From Torreya grandis (lineage: Eukaryota > Streptophyta > Pinopsida > Cupressales > Taxaceae), in the NCBI GenBank assembly GCA_037957365.1, contig JARHVA010000081.1:3611001-3675000 (forward strand): 64,000 nucleotides of DNA, read 5' to 3'. The notes below the pieces were generated by a model. That model saw only the letters and a list, made by a program, of their open reading frames with translations. It was not told the DNA's origin and did no database searches. Of this stretch, positions 37,842-47,880 are shown piece by piece (positions within the stretch are counted from its first letter, which is position 1; every line of letters starts with the position of its first letter). A program made the translations under genes and the position numbers.

Positions 37842-38034
37842 TGTTGTCCCTGAAAAATGACTCCTCATTTTTCAAACAACATATGACTATTTTGGTCCTG
37901 CATGGCCAAAATTGTCCCTCCCCTTTCCAAAAATTTGTTCTGAACATTCAATTTCATCATTTTCTCAACTTTTGGTAAAAGGATTATCAGGTTCAACCAA
38001 TTCAAAGGGTCTGTCGGCAAGCATCAAAACAAGG

Positions 38035-38295
38035 ATTGAACCATTGAACCATTGAACCTTGAACCTTTTAGGTTCAATGGGTTCAATGGGTTCAAAGGTT
38101 CAACATTGTCAACAAGAGCTAAGCGCACCTGGCAAAGTTCAAAGTTCAACCATTTCTAAGGTTTTGTGGCCTCAAACACTTAATGAGTCTCGAAATATTG
38201 AACCATTGAACCAATGAACCTTGAACCATTTTGGTTCATCAGTTCAATGGGTTCAACGTTCAATCGGTTCAACACATGGGTTCAAAGGTTGCCTC
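38035..38295 (+). repeat. GAACC/GGTTC hairpin pair in the LTR
   Basis: Two clusters, about 38038-38103 and 38200-38290. Each has repeated TTGAACC words followed by repeated GGTTCAA words, so each can fold on itself. The 3' LTR holds the equivalents at about 48072-48125 and 48220-48310, the first shortened. Not coding. Confidence 0.7.
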
Positions 38296-38389
38296 AATTA
38301 AGGAAAGATGTGCACAAAAAAAGAGTCAGGCAGATGATGTAAAGTGTCATCAGCTGAGCCCCTTTATGCTAAGGCCTGAGAAGTGGTGG

Positions 38390-39355
38390 AAGGTGACACG
38401 TGTCCCTGATGAAGCTCATCGGAAGCTGCCATGTGTTAAAGTCCACGATTCCTTCCTTCCGTTTCACTATGTTGAGTAAAGACAATGGTGGGCCCTGATG
38501 TGAGTGACTAAATTGAAGTGAAAGCAGCCAAGTGTCTACATCTGCATGATTATTTTATGACCCAATAGAATGTGACACATGTCGGCATTCACTTCTCAGA
38601 GTTCCTTATAAGTTGTAGGGTCCCTTTCGATAAAGCTTCTTCCAAAGTTCTGTAGAGGGTGACAAGTGGCAGCCACAGAAGGCTTCACTAGGTTTTTCCT
38701 AAGAGCAGTGGACCATGCCACATGTCCCATATAGAGAGTGGTGGATGTTGGCAAGTGTCATCATCTGTGAGAGCTTGACTGAGCCCCAAACATTTTTATG
38801 ATGTCACAAAGGCCTAAGAAGGCAGATGCTGCCAAGTGTCAACAACGAAAGATTCCATGTGTCCCTGAAGATGCGACGGAAGATGCCACATGTCCTCGCA
38901 TATTCATGTAGAATATGACACATGGCACTTGTTCAAAGAGCAAAAGGCACCACATGTCAAAGGAAAGGGGCACTCACAATACAAAGGCAAACATAGAGCC
39001 AAGGAAAGTTTTCATTTGGACGAATTGTCTAAAGGAATTCCTTCGGACATTTTTTTCAAAGAAAATAAAAGGGACGATAGCCCACCGAAGAATCAAAGCC
39101 TGAAGACCACTTAGAAGACATCGAAGGGCATGTTCCCTTTGGAAAAGGTTTGAACCTCAGAGGGCAGAAAAAGCTGCCAAGTGTCACAAGCTAAGATAGT
39201 TTTAAATAAAGCGTCAAAGCACATAACTCACCATGTGTCCTGACCCACTACAGCAGACGTTGTCACATGTCTGCATCCACACCCACTAGCCTCTAACAGT
39301 TTCAAATCTTATTTTGATAAGCCTATTTCGATGCTACAGATGTCACCAAGTGTCC
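38390..39355 (+). promoter_or_regulatory. Array of G-box/ABRE-like sites in the LTR
   Basis: About sixteen copies of a 10-base word around GCCACRTGTC or GCCAAGTGTC, or the inverse, occur at irregular spacing (for example near 38396, 38527, 38574, 38717, 38752, 38830, 38856, 38885, 38918, 38950, 39177, 39262 and 39344). GCCACGTGTC, the strong G-box/ABRE form, is present in the 3' LTR at 49264-49273, where the 5' LTR has CACATG. Position upstream of the TATA-like box fits an LTR enhancer. Binding is inferred. Confidence 0.6.
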
Positions 39356-40761
39356 TCACCTGCATCACAGTAGAAAGCGGCCATAGTAAGTGAGAAAGAC
39401 ATGGGAGAATTGCTAAGAATAATGATGGGCCCATAAATGTCAAATTTGTCACGATGAAGTGTCTATTGATTTTAGCAGACTTACGGCATAGACCCGAATG
39501 CATTCAAAAGAGCCTAAGGCCAGCACTGAGAGAAGGAAGAGATAAAGAGGGAAACTTAGTAGGAGTTATTTCCAGTAGGTGAAGTAGTTCACCAGGTAGA
39601 TATTAGGGGCCTATAAACATTGAAAGCATCATCTATTTGTCCCTTATGAGTTAAAGGTAAAATAGATAGTTGCGCAGCTAAGCAGGTGATGGAATGAGAG
39701 ATTCAGGCTCGAGAGGAGGCACTAGAGATGAATCAACATGCCACAGTCAAGGTAGCATCCCTGCTCCAGCATGGCCCTTCCTGACAAGACCAAGAATGCA
39801 TCCAAGGCATTGAATGTGCCGAATGGGTCACTCCATGGGGAAAAGTGCCAAGCCTCCCTTAGGCCTCTATATAATGTAATCTCTTATATCATTTGAAGGG
39901 AGATCTTCCCATTACCAGAAGCAAAACTCTTCCCAAATTAAAAGGCATTACGGAGACTTTGAGCTCAGATTGTTGTTCATATTTCCTTGATTGAATGAGA
40001 AAGCAAGTTACTTGCAGACTTTGCACTATTATAACTTGTGCTAATTTAGGAAATTGTTCTTATGTCTATTTCCTAGAAGCATTCTTGTTTATTTGATCTA
40101 ACAAGTAGAAGTAGTGGAAGTAATTAAGAAGGTGTCCTGAAGCCAACTACTTTCAAACTTTGTGTTGTCATAGTTGTCTTCAGTGTGTGTTTATTTTCTG
40201 TTTCCTATGTAAAGGACCTTGGGATGACTTTATGCCCCCATTGTTCTTCGTATCTCACTCTTGGGAAATCAAGTTGGAGACTTTGTGCTACATCTTAGAT
40301 TGCTGGTTACTATGCCTCTATTACCCTGTTACTAATCCTACCAAAAAGATTCCTGTTGCTTGCAAGAATAAGCACTTTTGAAAAAAGAGAAGTGCCTTCT
40401 GTTTCTTCACTAGGATTTCTACTATTCAAGAAGGGATCTAGATCTTGGCTGAATGTTACTTCTAAAAGAAGAGAAGTGCCATCACCAATCACCTAGGATT
40501 CCTCCTCTATTTGTCAGCATCATCTCTAAAAAAAGAGAGATGGATGGTTTATCCCACCCCCGTGTCTTACTTTCTACTTATTTATATAGTATATAGCCTC
40601 TACATATTTAATAGGGAACCTCCCCTTGATGAGAGGAGAGATTTATCCCCTTTGGATGTAGTAAACCTGCAACATTAGATGACCAATCTCCCTATGCTGT
40701 GGTGATAGGAACTATTTTGGTCACCAATTAGCTGGCCGACAAAATATTCACCCAACAATTT

Positions 40762-40780
40762 TTGGTGACTCTGCTAGGGA
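40762..40780 (+). other. Primer binding site of the gag-only element
   Basis: TTGGTGACTCTGCTAGGGA, a few bases after the 5' LTR end, closely resembles the TTGGCGACTCTGCTGGGGA primer sites common in plant Gypsy/Tat-type elements. The tRNA species is not asserted. Confidence 0.7.
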
Positions 40781-41096
40781 TAGTAATTTTGTGCAATTTG
40801 GAACCTCAAGTTTCAGATTGAAACATCACCTATGTCTTACCCATTATCATTATACCCTTATCCATTATATAGACTCTGGCGACTCTGTTCCATGTCTTAC
40901 CCATTATCATTATAGCCTTACCATTTTCCTCCATCTCCATTATTTTATCTGGTCTACAAAACTAGAGCTGCTAGAAAAGAGTGTATAGTTTGAAGCCTCA
41001 AGCCTCAACCTGAAACACGGCCAGTCCTTTTCCATTTTTTTTTACAATCTGGCCACTCCATCCAGATTTGTTATCCCTATTTTTCATAATTAAATC

Positions 41097-42227
41097 ATGG
41101 CAGTTTGAGGCCCCTGGAGTAACTCTTTTGGTCCACTTAACTTGACTTCACCTCTACATGAACTCCCACGTAGTTCAAGAAAGAATTTCCCCAAATTCTT
41201 TGGTGATGGGATAGTTCACTTTGATGAACATATTGCAGCCTTCAACATAGCCTGTGGTGTGATAGGGGTGGAATTTGAAGACTTGGTAGTCAAGATTTTT
41301 GTGGAGACACTACAAGGTGCTGCTATAGACTGGTTCTACCATCTACAAGCTGGATCAGTGACTAATTGGGATACACTTAAAGCTAAGTTTGAAGCCAAGT
41401 TCAAGCCTGTAGAGGATGTGCATGCTTTGCTAGACCAGCTCACTTAGATGAAGAAGGAACCTCATGAGCCTATGAGGGATTTTATTGCTAGGTTTAATAA
41501 GCTGAGGCACAAGATTCCCATGATCGCCTAGCTAACACCTCAGAATCTCATGTGCTTTTTCATCAACTCACAGCTGCCTGAAGTGAGTTTTCTATTGAGA
41601 TGGGCTAGACACATAGACCGTGAGGTTACTCAAGACTTGGCTATTGATCTAGAAGATGACCTTATACTGGTAGGAAAGATAAGGAGAGACCCAAATAGAG
41701 GCAAACCCTCTTCATCTTCTGAATACTCACCCACAGTCACCATTGACCTAATGGTACAAAAGCTAGAAAATGAATTACTAGCCTTGAAAAGGCAAATGGC
41801 ACAAGGTATGTCTTCTGCTCCTTCATACAAAGATGTACCAAGGAGGACATTCCCAAATGAGTCATATCAAGGCAACACTGCCAGAAGTCAAGGGCAACCA
41901 AATTGTCTTCCTCCCCCATAGAGGAACCTTGCCCTTGAAGCACCTCTAACCAACTCAGTAGTTGGATATCTAGAAATAGAACATGTTTCCTATTTTCAAC
42001 CTAAGTTTGAGCAAGAAAATGGCATTGATCTCTTCAAGGAGGGTATAGAAGAATCAGTTGGTGACTCCTACATTGGTTTCCTAAATTACCATGATGAACC
42101 CAGAAGTGAAGGTGAAGCAGATGAGGAATCATATGCAGTATTCACCCAGTCTGAGAATCAATCAGCCCAACAAGCTGATAAAGAAAGAACAAAGGAATGA
42201 ACTCAACCTGTAATTCTAATTGCTAAG
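41097..42227 (+). pseudogene. gag of the gag-only element
   Basis: Capsid protein of the retrotransposon gag family. It starts at ATG 41097 (MAV, stop, GPWSNSFGPLN), upstream of the first long open stretch. One frame carries KNFPKFFGDGIVHFDEHIAAF, then DLVVKIFVETLQGAAIDWFY, SVTNWDTLKAKFEAKFKP, HEPMRDFIARFNKLRHKIP and FFINSQLPEVSF. That is the complete gag core, with the conserved A-x-DWF and F-x-F blocks. A short coiled coil follows (VQKLENELLALKRQMAQ), then an acidic tail. In-frame stops: TGA 41106, TAG 41445, TAG 41529, TAG 41919; the frame ends at TAA 42225. No CCHC zinc knuckle is visible. The product would assemble particles if it were intact. Confidence 0.85.
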
Positions 42228-42379
42228 TAGGGAACCACTTTTCCTTTCTAGTCAAATGACCCAGTGATTGACAAGAAGGTTAGTACATCAAACATTTCTA
42301 CACCTTCTACTTCAACTTTGCAGATCAGTCCTCCCCTCCCAAAAACCAAAAGGATGAACTCCCATCCCCTCTTCCAAGT

Positions 42380-43131
42380 CCATCTTAGTCATTTGACATG
42401 ATTGATCATGTCAATAAATCTAAAATTCAAATGACTGAGTTTGAATCCCTGTAAGCCAATTCTGAGCAGTTAAACATTGATGAAGAGCTAGGTGTGGACC
42501 TGTCTGAGGCAAAGATTGTGGTCACTCAAATATCAACCCTTGCTGCTCAAATTTTGTTTGAGCCTTCAGGTAGGGTTAATTACTCCTTGACCACAAAGGA
42601 TGCTCATGTCTCAGTTGATCAAAGTCTCGTGGCTGGAAATCCAAGATTTGATCCAAATTAGGCATCAAAAGAATTGGTAGGGCACAGTATAAATCAAGAA
42701 GGATCTTCCATCTCTGATGAAGATAAATCTAATAGAAGATCAGCTTTTGATGATGCTTGGATCTTGGAATTCGATGGCAGTAATTCTTCCACTACTGGAT
42801 GTAGATCTCTATTGTTAGGATTGAAGAGTGCTCAAGATGAGGAGATCAAACTCCTTCACACCAAAGGAGATGCTGAGCTGATGGTTTGTCAGGAGTATGA
42901 TGCTGACAATCAAAACATGTGGTGGACTGAACTAGTAGAACAACAAGCTATGGTAGTGGACTATACTAATGTACTAAAAAGTTAGCAAAAGGAACTCTTC
43001 ACCAAGAGAGCAAGGAGTTATGTTTTTTAGTTTGAAGACCACATCCCGCCATGGGGAAAGAAGAAGAAAAGGCCAAGAGGAAGACCCAAAAAATTGGTTT
43101 TCTGGTGGAGAGTTCCATTCGCCCGTCACTG
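42380..43131 (+). pseudogene. Second frame of the gag-only element, ending in an AT-hook
   Basis: Directly after gag but in another frame, a second coding-like stretch reads SFDMIDHVNKSKIQ, then acidic, Ser-rich text. It ends ELFTKRARSYVF, stop, FEDHIPPWGKKKKRPRGRPKK followed by a Trp-rich tail, before TGA at 43129-43131. KRPRGRPKK is a canonical AT-hook (minor-groove DNA binding). Stops: TAG 42386, TAA 42452, TAG 42659, TAG 42983, TAG 43028. Whether this was the C-terminal part of gag (one indel away) or a separate protein cannot be told. The family of the upstream part is unknown. The nested Copia inserted a few bases after the end. Confidence 0.65.
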
Positions 43132-43139
43132 ATTCTGGG

Positions 43140-44305
43140 TGTTGGAAAATATGAAAGCACAATTGATTACCATATACAAGCAACTTATATATGCAAAATT
43201 AAGTCAAAATCACAAGTAACTAGAATTCAAAAATAACACAGAATATGAGAGACAATACACAACTTGTATTAATACTCATCCAGAAAAGAATACAATAAAG
43301 AATATGCCACTTCTTCTTCACACCTCTCAGAGGCTTCCCACACCTCAAGTGTACAGTAATTCTTTTCTCAAAGCTCTCTCTCTTACGGTCCCAACACACA
43401 ACTCAAACACAGAGTTGGTGTTCACCTCCAACCAGTCAGTATCCACTACTGCCAGTACACAAGTACTCCACGCACTCCACAAGTGCTCCACGCACTCCAA
43501 GTACATAATCATACTTCAAGTAGATCTCCCCTGAACTTGCAATAACCTACAACTCAACTGATCTTACTTATGGAAGGAACTACCTTGCCTTCCTCTTTAC
43601 TCTCCAACTGAGTACACACTGTAATCCAAGTAGATCCTGCCTAATCTTGCTCCCTGTTGTGTTGTTGTCACCTTGATTCTACTGCCACCTATAGATCAAC
43701 CTGGTTCTGCACACCTGCAAACCTTAGACCTTGCACACACATACACCTGCAGATTAATGATCTTACTTATCATGCAGATCTCCAAACGTGGCCTTGCACA
43801 CCTACTGACCAAGATCCTACACACCTGAAGAACCCTTCTGATTCTCCAAAACCAGCACCCACACTTGGCACTACTGTGGAATTAGGAGGAACACCCTTGC
43901 TCACTTCACACACAGAAGGAGCTAACTTTGCTCAACTCAAACTAGCACACATTACAATACAGCCCATGAGTCTATTATATAGATCTCATGCAAATAATAA
44001 TTAGACACCTAATTACAATAATTATATCCGCAACTTCAAGTCTAAAATTGGCTCTTAACATGTAAACACTCGATTCATTAACAAACTGTTCATGCAACTG
44101 ACAGTTTCAGAACTGCATAGGCGACCGACATCGGTCCCTGTCTACCTAGAGGTGACTGACGTCGGCCAACTTTTGACCGACATCGGTTGCTCTTCTATTT
44201 TCTCCTTGCCGACGTTGGTTAGCCTGACCGACGCCAGTGTCTGTGACACTTAGCAACCTCCTTCCCTGTTTGCATTAGTGAAGCTTTTAGCTCCACAACC
44301 TAACA
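43140..44305 (-). repeat. 3' LTR of the nested Copia
   Basis: 1166 bp. GACGTC-centred palindromes at about 44125-44242 (GACCGACATCGGTC, CTGACGTCGGCC, GACCGACATCGGTT, GCCGACGTTGGTT, GACCGACGCCAGT). The polypurine tract, AAGTGGGAGA on the minus strand, lies at plus 44307-44318 next to the LTR start. Confidence 0.9.
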
Positions 44306-45299
44306 ATCTCCCACTTAGAGATAAATAGCTGCACTGTACCTATACCTGTACCCCATCTAATCTATTTTCTGGCTTGTATCCCTCTTCAGGCTCAACCTTG
44401 AAGACCAACCACCACACAACCTGTGGTGCACCTCCTGTCATCCAAGTAACCTGCCACATCCGAACCTACAAACCCATGTAGTGAAGTCCTGACCCTGCAT
44501 AACATGAATCCCTACTGCTGGTCCCTCTTAGATACCTGAGAACCCACTTCCCTAAATTGTCTCCTAACTCTCTGACATCTCCCACTACTGGGGAAAACTC
44601 AGGTCTATACCAGACCTCATGTGATTTCAGACACTGAATTGTCCAGCCCTTGGTGTGCTCCAATTTTGCATCCTACGTATTGAACCTCGCCAACACCTAA
44701 TTCAAATCAGCTCCCACTGGAGACAAAATCAACTTGTGATCTTCCATGTCTCTCATGCCAAAGAATTTTACTGCTCCAAATTTCTCATGACATGCCACTG
44801 AACTAACCTTACCCTTAGCTCAGCAAAACCCTGTATGTCTAAACCTGCACCAAGCTCATCCTTCACATACAATAACAGGATAATGTTGCAACCATCATCC
44901 ACCTGGTAAGACAAACACAATGGTTATACTGACATTGACTAAGCCCTACTTTGTCATCCACCTGGTACCACCTGTCAGCCCTGTACCACTGTCCTGCAGC
45001 TTCCTCAAGACCATATGACCTGGCCTTCCATCTCACATGTCCATTCACTCTATTCTTCAACTAAGGAATCCATTTGTCTCTCAGTGCTTTCTTTTGACTG
45101 GCAACCCTACCAAATCTCCCATTTGGTTCTGCATCATATTTCTACCATGCTCCCATTGTTTCCTGGATCCTTCTTGCTCTACAGTGAGCAACGAGCATAA
45201 AAAAGAGGAACAATGAATTTGAGGCTTACTTACCACTTTCAGTCCTCCATATGGGTGTTTGAGACTCCTTGATAGCTTGCTGTCTACCCAAAATCTATT

Positions 45300-45570
45300 A
45301 CAGTGACCGACCTCGGTCACCACACAGTCTACATCTGACCAACATTGGTTCCATGCGTCTGTCCTAACTACTGACCCGACTGACGCCAGTGTCTACCTGC
45401 TACCGACATCAGTCCTTATGACTGATGTCAGTCTTACTATCACCGACGTCAGTCCTCTTGATCGACGTCAGTCTTACCCTGCCTGACACCACTGGCTTTG
45501 GTCTGCACATGACCGACATTGGCACTTGTCTGTTCGACATTGGTTCCCCTTGATCGACGCCGATACCTGT
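45300..45570 (-). promoter_or_regulatory. Interior array of GACGTC-centred palindromes
   Basis: About ten copies in 270 bp at near-regular 17-35 bp spacing, for example at 45303, 45337, 45377, 45401, 45420, 45440, 45459, 45509, 45534 and 45551. The ideal form is ACCGACGTCGGT, with variants by transitions (GACATTGG, GATGTCAG, GACGCCAG). It lies in the non-coding interior between the pol fragment and the polypurine tract. Its role is unknown. Confidence 0.6.
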
Positions 45571-45706
45571 GTTCACCTATGAGTGATGACTTTTTACCCA
45601 CGAGCTTTCTTTGAATCAAATCCCTGTCCAAATTGCTCTGCTCAGAGTTACTCAGCCTTCTTCACTGATCTCTGTCTACCATCTCCTCCATAAACACCAA
45701 GGCTTT

Positions 45707-46090
45707 CTAGTTCTTAAGTCTATCAAAAACATCTGACTTCCTCTTAAGAACATGCATCTCCTTCTTGCTCATGTGACCAAGCCTACAAAGCCACGTCTCT
45801 GCAACAGAAGAAGAATCAGTAATATAAGCAAGTAGATAAAGAGTACCTGCTTTTTTGCCACTAGCTAATTCAAGTGCATCCATTATGAGATTTCTTGTGC
45901 ATCTCTCATCACCCAAATTTCTTGAAGCAATTAGCCACATCTTCAAGACTGGGACCTGCATGACCTCCTTCAACACCCATGTGTTGGCCACCTGCAATTT
46001 TAGCTTCACTTCCCCTTTGCCAATTCTTTGGCAAGGCTCACCAGCACCTAAATAAATCTTTCCAAAGTCTCCAAAGACCTTAACATGGAA
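45707..46090 (-). pseudogene. Copia protease / pre-integrase fragment
   Basis: The minus-strand frame runs from a variable-core stretch (KIYLGAGEPCQRIGKGEVKLK) through VLKEVMQVPVLKMWLIASRNLGDE to a GAG-pre-integrase signature, ETWLCRLGHMSKKEMHVL. The usual pattern is LWHxRLGHxSxKG. The zinc-binding integrase, reverse transcriptase and RNase H expected next are absent. The frame ends after DRLKN. Confidence 0.8.
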
Positions 46091-46410
46091 AAATACTCTA
46101 TTTCAGACTGCATGGAAAGAGGCAACAAAATCTATAAAAAAAGATTCTAATTTATCTAAGAAATATACTAGAGCATCTTGTGTAACAACACCTGCAACAT
46201 CTGCTTCTTCAGTTCCTTCATGCTGATCTTTTACCAACCAACAATATTCTTTTCACTGCTCTTTCTTTCCATAGGACCGTAATTGACCATTCGTGCTTTT
46301 CAATTCCTCCATTCTTAGCTTACTTTCTTCTGCCATTGCTATACTCCCACTCAATCAAAAACCCCTGAGAGTGACCTATAATCAAACACAAAACCTACTC
46401 CATGCAACCT

Positions 46411-46425
46411 TAGCTCTGATACCAC
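46411..46425 (-). other. Primer binding site of the nested Copia
   Basis: The minus strand reads TGGTATCAGAGCTA right after the LTR, the standard initiator-tRNA-Met primer site of plant Copia elements. Confidence 0.85.
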
Positions 46426-46426
46426 T

Positions 46427-47574
46427 TGTTGGGAAATACAGAAACATAATTGATTACCATATACAAGCAACTTATATATGTGAAATTAAACCAGAATCAC
46501 AAGTAACTAGAATTCAGAAATAACACAGAATATGAGAGACAATACACAACTTGTATTAATACTCATCCAAAAAAGAATACAATAAAGAAGATGCCACTTC
46601 TTCTTCACACCTCTCAGAGGCTTCCCACACCTCAAGTGTACAATAATTCTTTCCTCAAAGCTCTCTCTCTTATGGTCCCAACACACAACTCAAACACAGA
46701 GTTGGTGTTCACCTCCAACCAGTCAGTATCCACTATTGCCAGTACACAAGTGTTCCACGCACTCCAAGTACACAAGAATAATACTTCAAGTAGATCTCCC
46801 CTAAACTTACAACAACCTGCGACTCAACTGATCTTAGTTATGGAAAGAACTACCTTGCCTTCCTCTTTGCTCTCCAATCGAGTACACACTGTACTCCAAG
46901 TAGATCCTGCCTGATCTTGTTCCCTATTGTGTTGTTGTCACCTTGATTCTACTGCCACCTACAGATCAACTTGGTTCTACACACCTACAAACCTTAGACT
47001 TTGCACACACATACACCTACAGATCAATGATCTTACTTACCATGCAAATCTCTAAACATGGCCTTGCACACCTACTGACCAAGATCCTACACACCTAAAG
47101 AAGCCTTCTGATTCTCCAAAACCAACACCCACACTTGGCACTGCATGAAACTAGGAGGAACACCCTTGCTCACTTCACACACAAAAGGAGCTAACTTTGC
47201 TCAACTCAAACTAGCACACATTACAATACAGCCCATGAGTCTATTATATAGATCTCATGCAAACAATAATTAGACACCTAATTACAATAATTAGATCCAC
47301 AGCTTCAAGTCTAAAATTGGCTCTTAACATGCAAACACTTAGTTCGTTAACAAACTGTTCATGCAATTGATAGTTCCAAAACCACACAGGCAATCGACGT
47401 TGGTCCCTATCTGCCTGGAGGTGACCGACATCGGCCAAATTTTGACTGACGTCAGTTGCTCTTCTATTTGCTCCTTGCCGACATCAGTTGGCCTGACTGA
47501 TGCCGGTGTCTGTGACACTCAGCAACCTCCTTCCCTGTTTACATCAGTGAAGCTTTTAGCTCCACAACCTAACA
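46427..47574 (-). repeat. 5' LTR of the nested Copia
   Basis: 1148 bp, aligned with 43140-44305 throughout. The difference pattern is rich in transitions (for example ACCGACATCGGT against ATCGACGTTGGT at the same place). Equivalent palindromes lie at about 47392-47508. Confidence 0.9.
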
Positions 47575-47579
47575 CTGGG

Positions 47580-47880
47580 GACAAAATGGTTTCCTACTAG
47601 TTTATCAGGACAAAACACCATTTTCATTATCTCACAATGGGCAGCATCTGAATCACTTCAATTTTTGAAGTGTCAGATAAGTTCACCTGTACATATGTAC
47701 ACTTGTATAGTCTTTGGTTCTATTTTGTGCTTTTCATTTTCATTTTTTAGAACCTTTCTTTTGGGTAGCATGACTCTGTAGCCCAATGGCACACTTCAAG
47801 GCACTGGAGATTTTGGTTTCTACTCCCCTCAACTGTGTTTCAAGTTTTCAACTGAAGGAAGTTCCCCAACTAGAGCCAGT
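47580..47880 (+). other. 3' untranslated interior of the gag-only element
   Basis: About 300 bp between the nested Copia and the 3' LTR. No reading frame and no clear polypurine tract (nearest is GAAGGAAG at 47855). It is expected to be the 3' end of the element transcript. Confidence 0.5.

Larger units (their letters stand above)
37842..40757 (+). repeat. 5' LTR of the gag-only element
   Basis: 2916 bp, TGTTGTCC...CCCAACA. Contains, in order, a pair of GAACC/GGTTC hairpins (38035-38295), an array of G-box-like sites (about 38390-39350), a TATA-like CTCTATATAATG (about 39867-39878) and a U5-like end. Aligns with 47881-50760 over its whole length. Confidence 0.9.
43140..47574 (-). mobile_element. 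Deleted Copia element nested in the gag-only element
   Basis: Two LTRs (43140-44305 and 46427-47574) in direct orientation on the minus strand, TGTTAGGTTGTGG...CCAACA, with a perfect 5-bp target duplication CTGGG (43135-43139 and 47575-47579). The minus-strand 5' end is at 47574. The initiator-tRNA primer site and polypurine tract sit next to the LTRs. The interior is only about 2.1 kb and keeps a fragment of pol, so the element is a deletion derivative. The solo LTR at 10617-11527 belongs to the same or a sister family. Confidence 0.92.

Noticed and set aside
41097..42227. Gag as an active gene with stop readthrough
   Set aside because: Four stops plus a frame change and matching decay in the second frame fit a pseudogene better than readthrough.
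43304..44004. Plus-strand frames within the Copia LTR (and the same at 46591-46914)
   Set aside because: They are chance frames antisense in LTR sequence, present in both LTRs.
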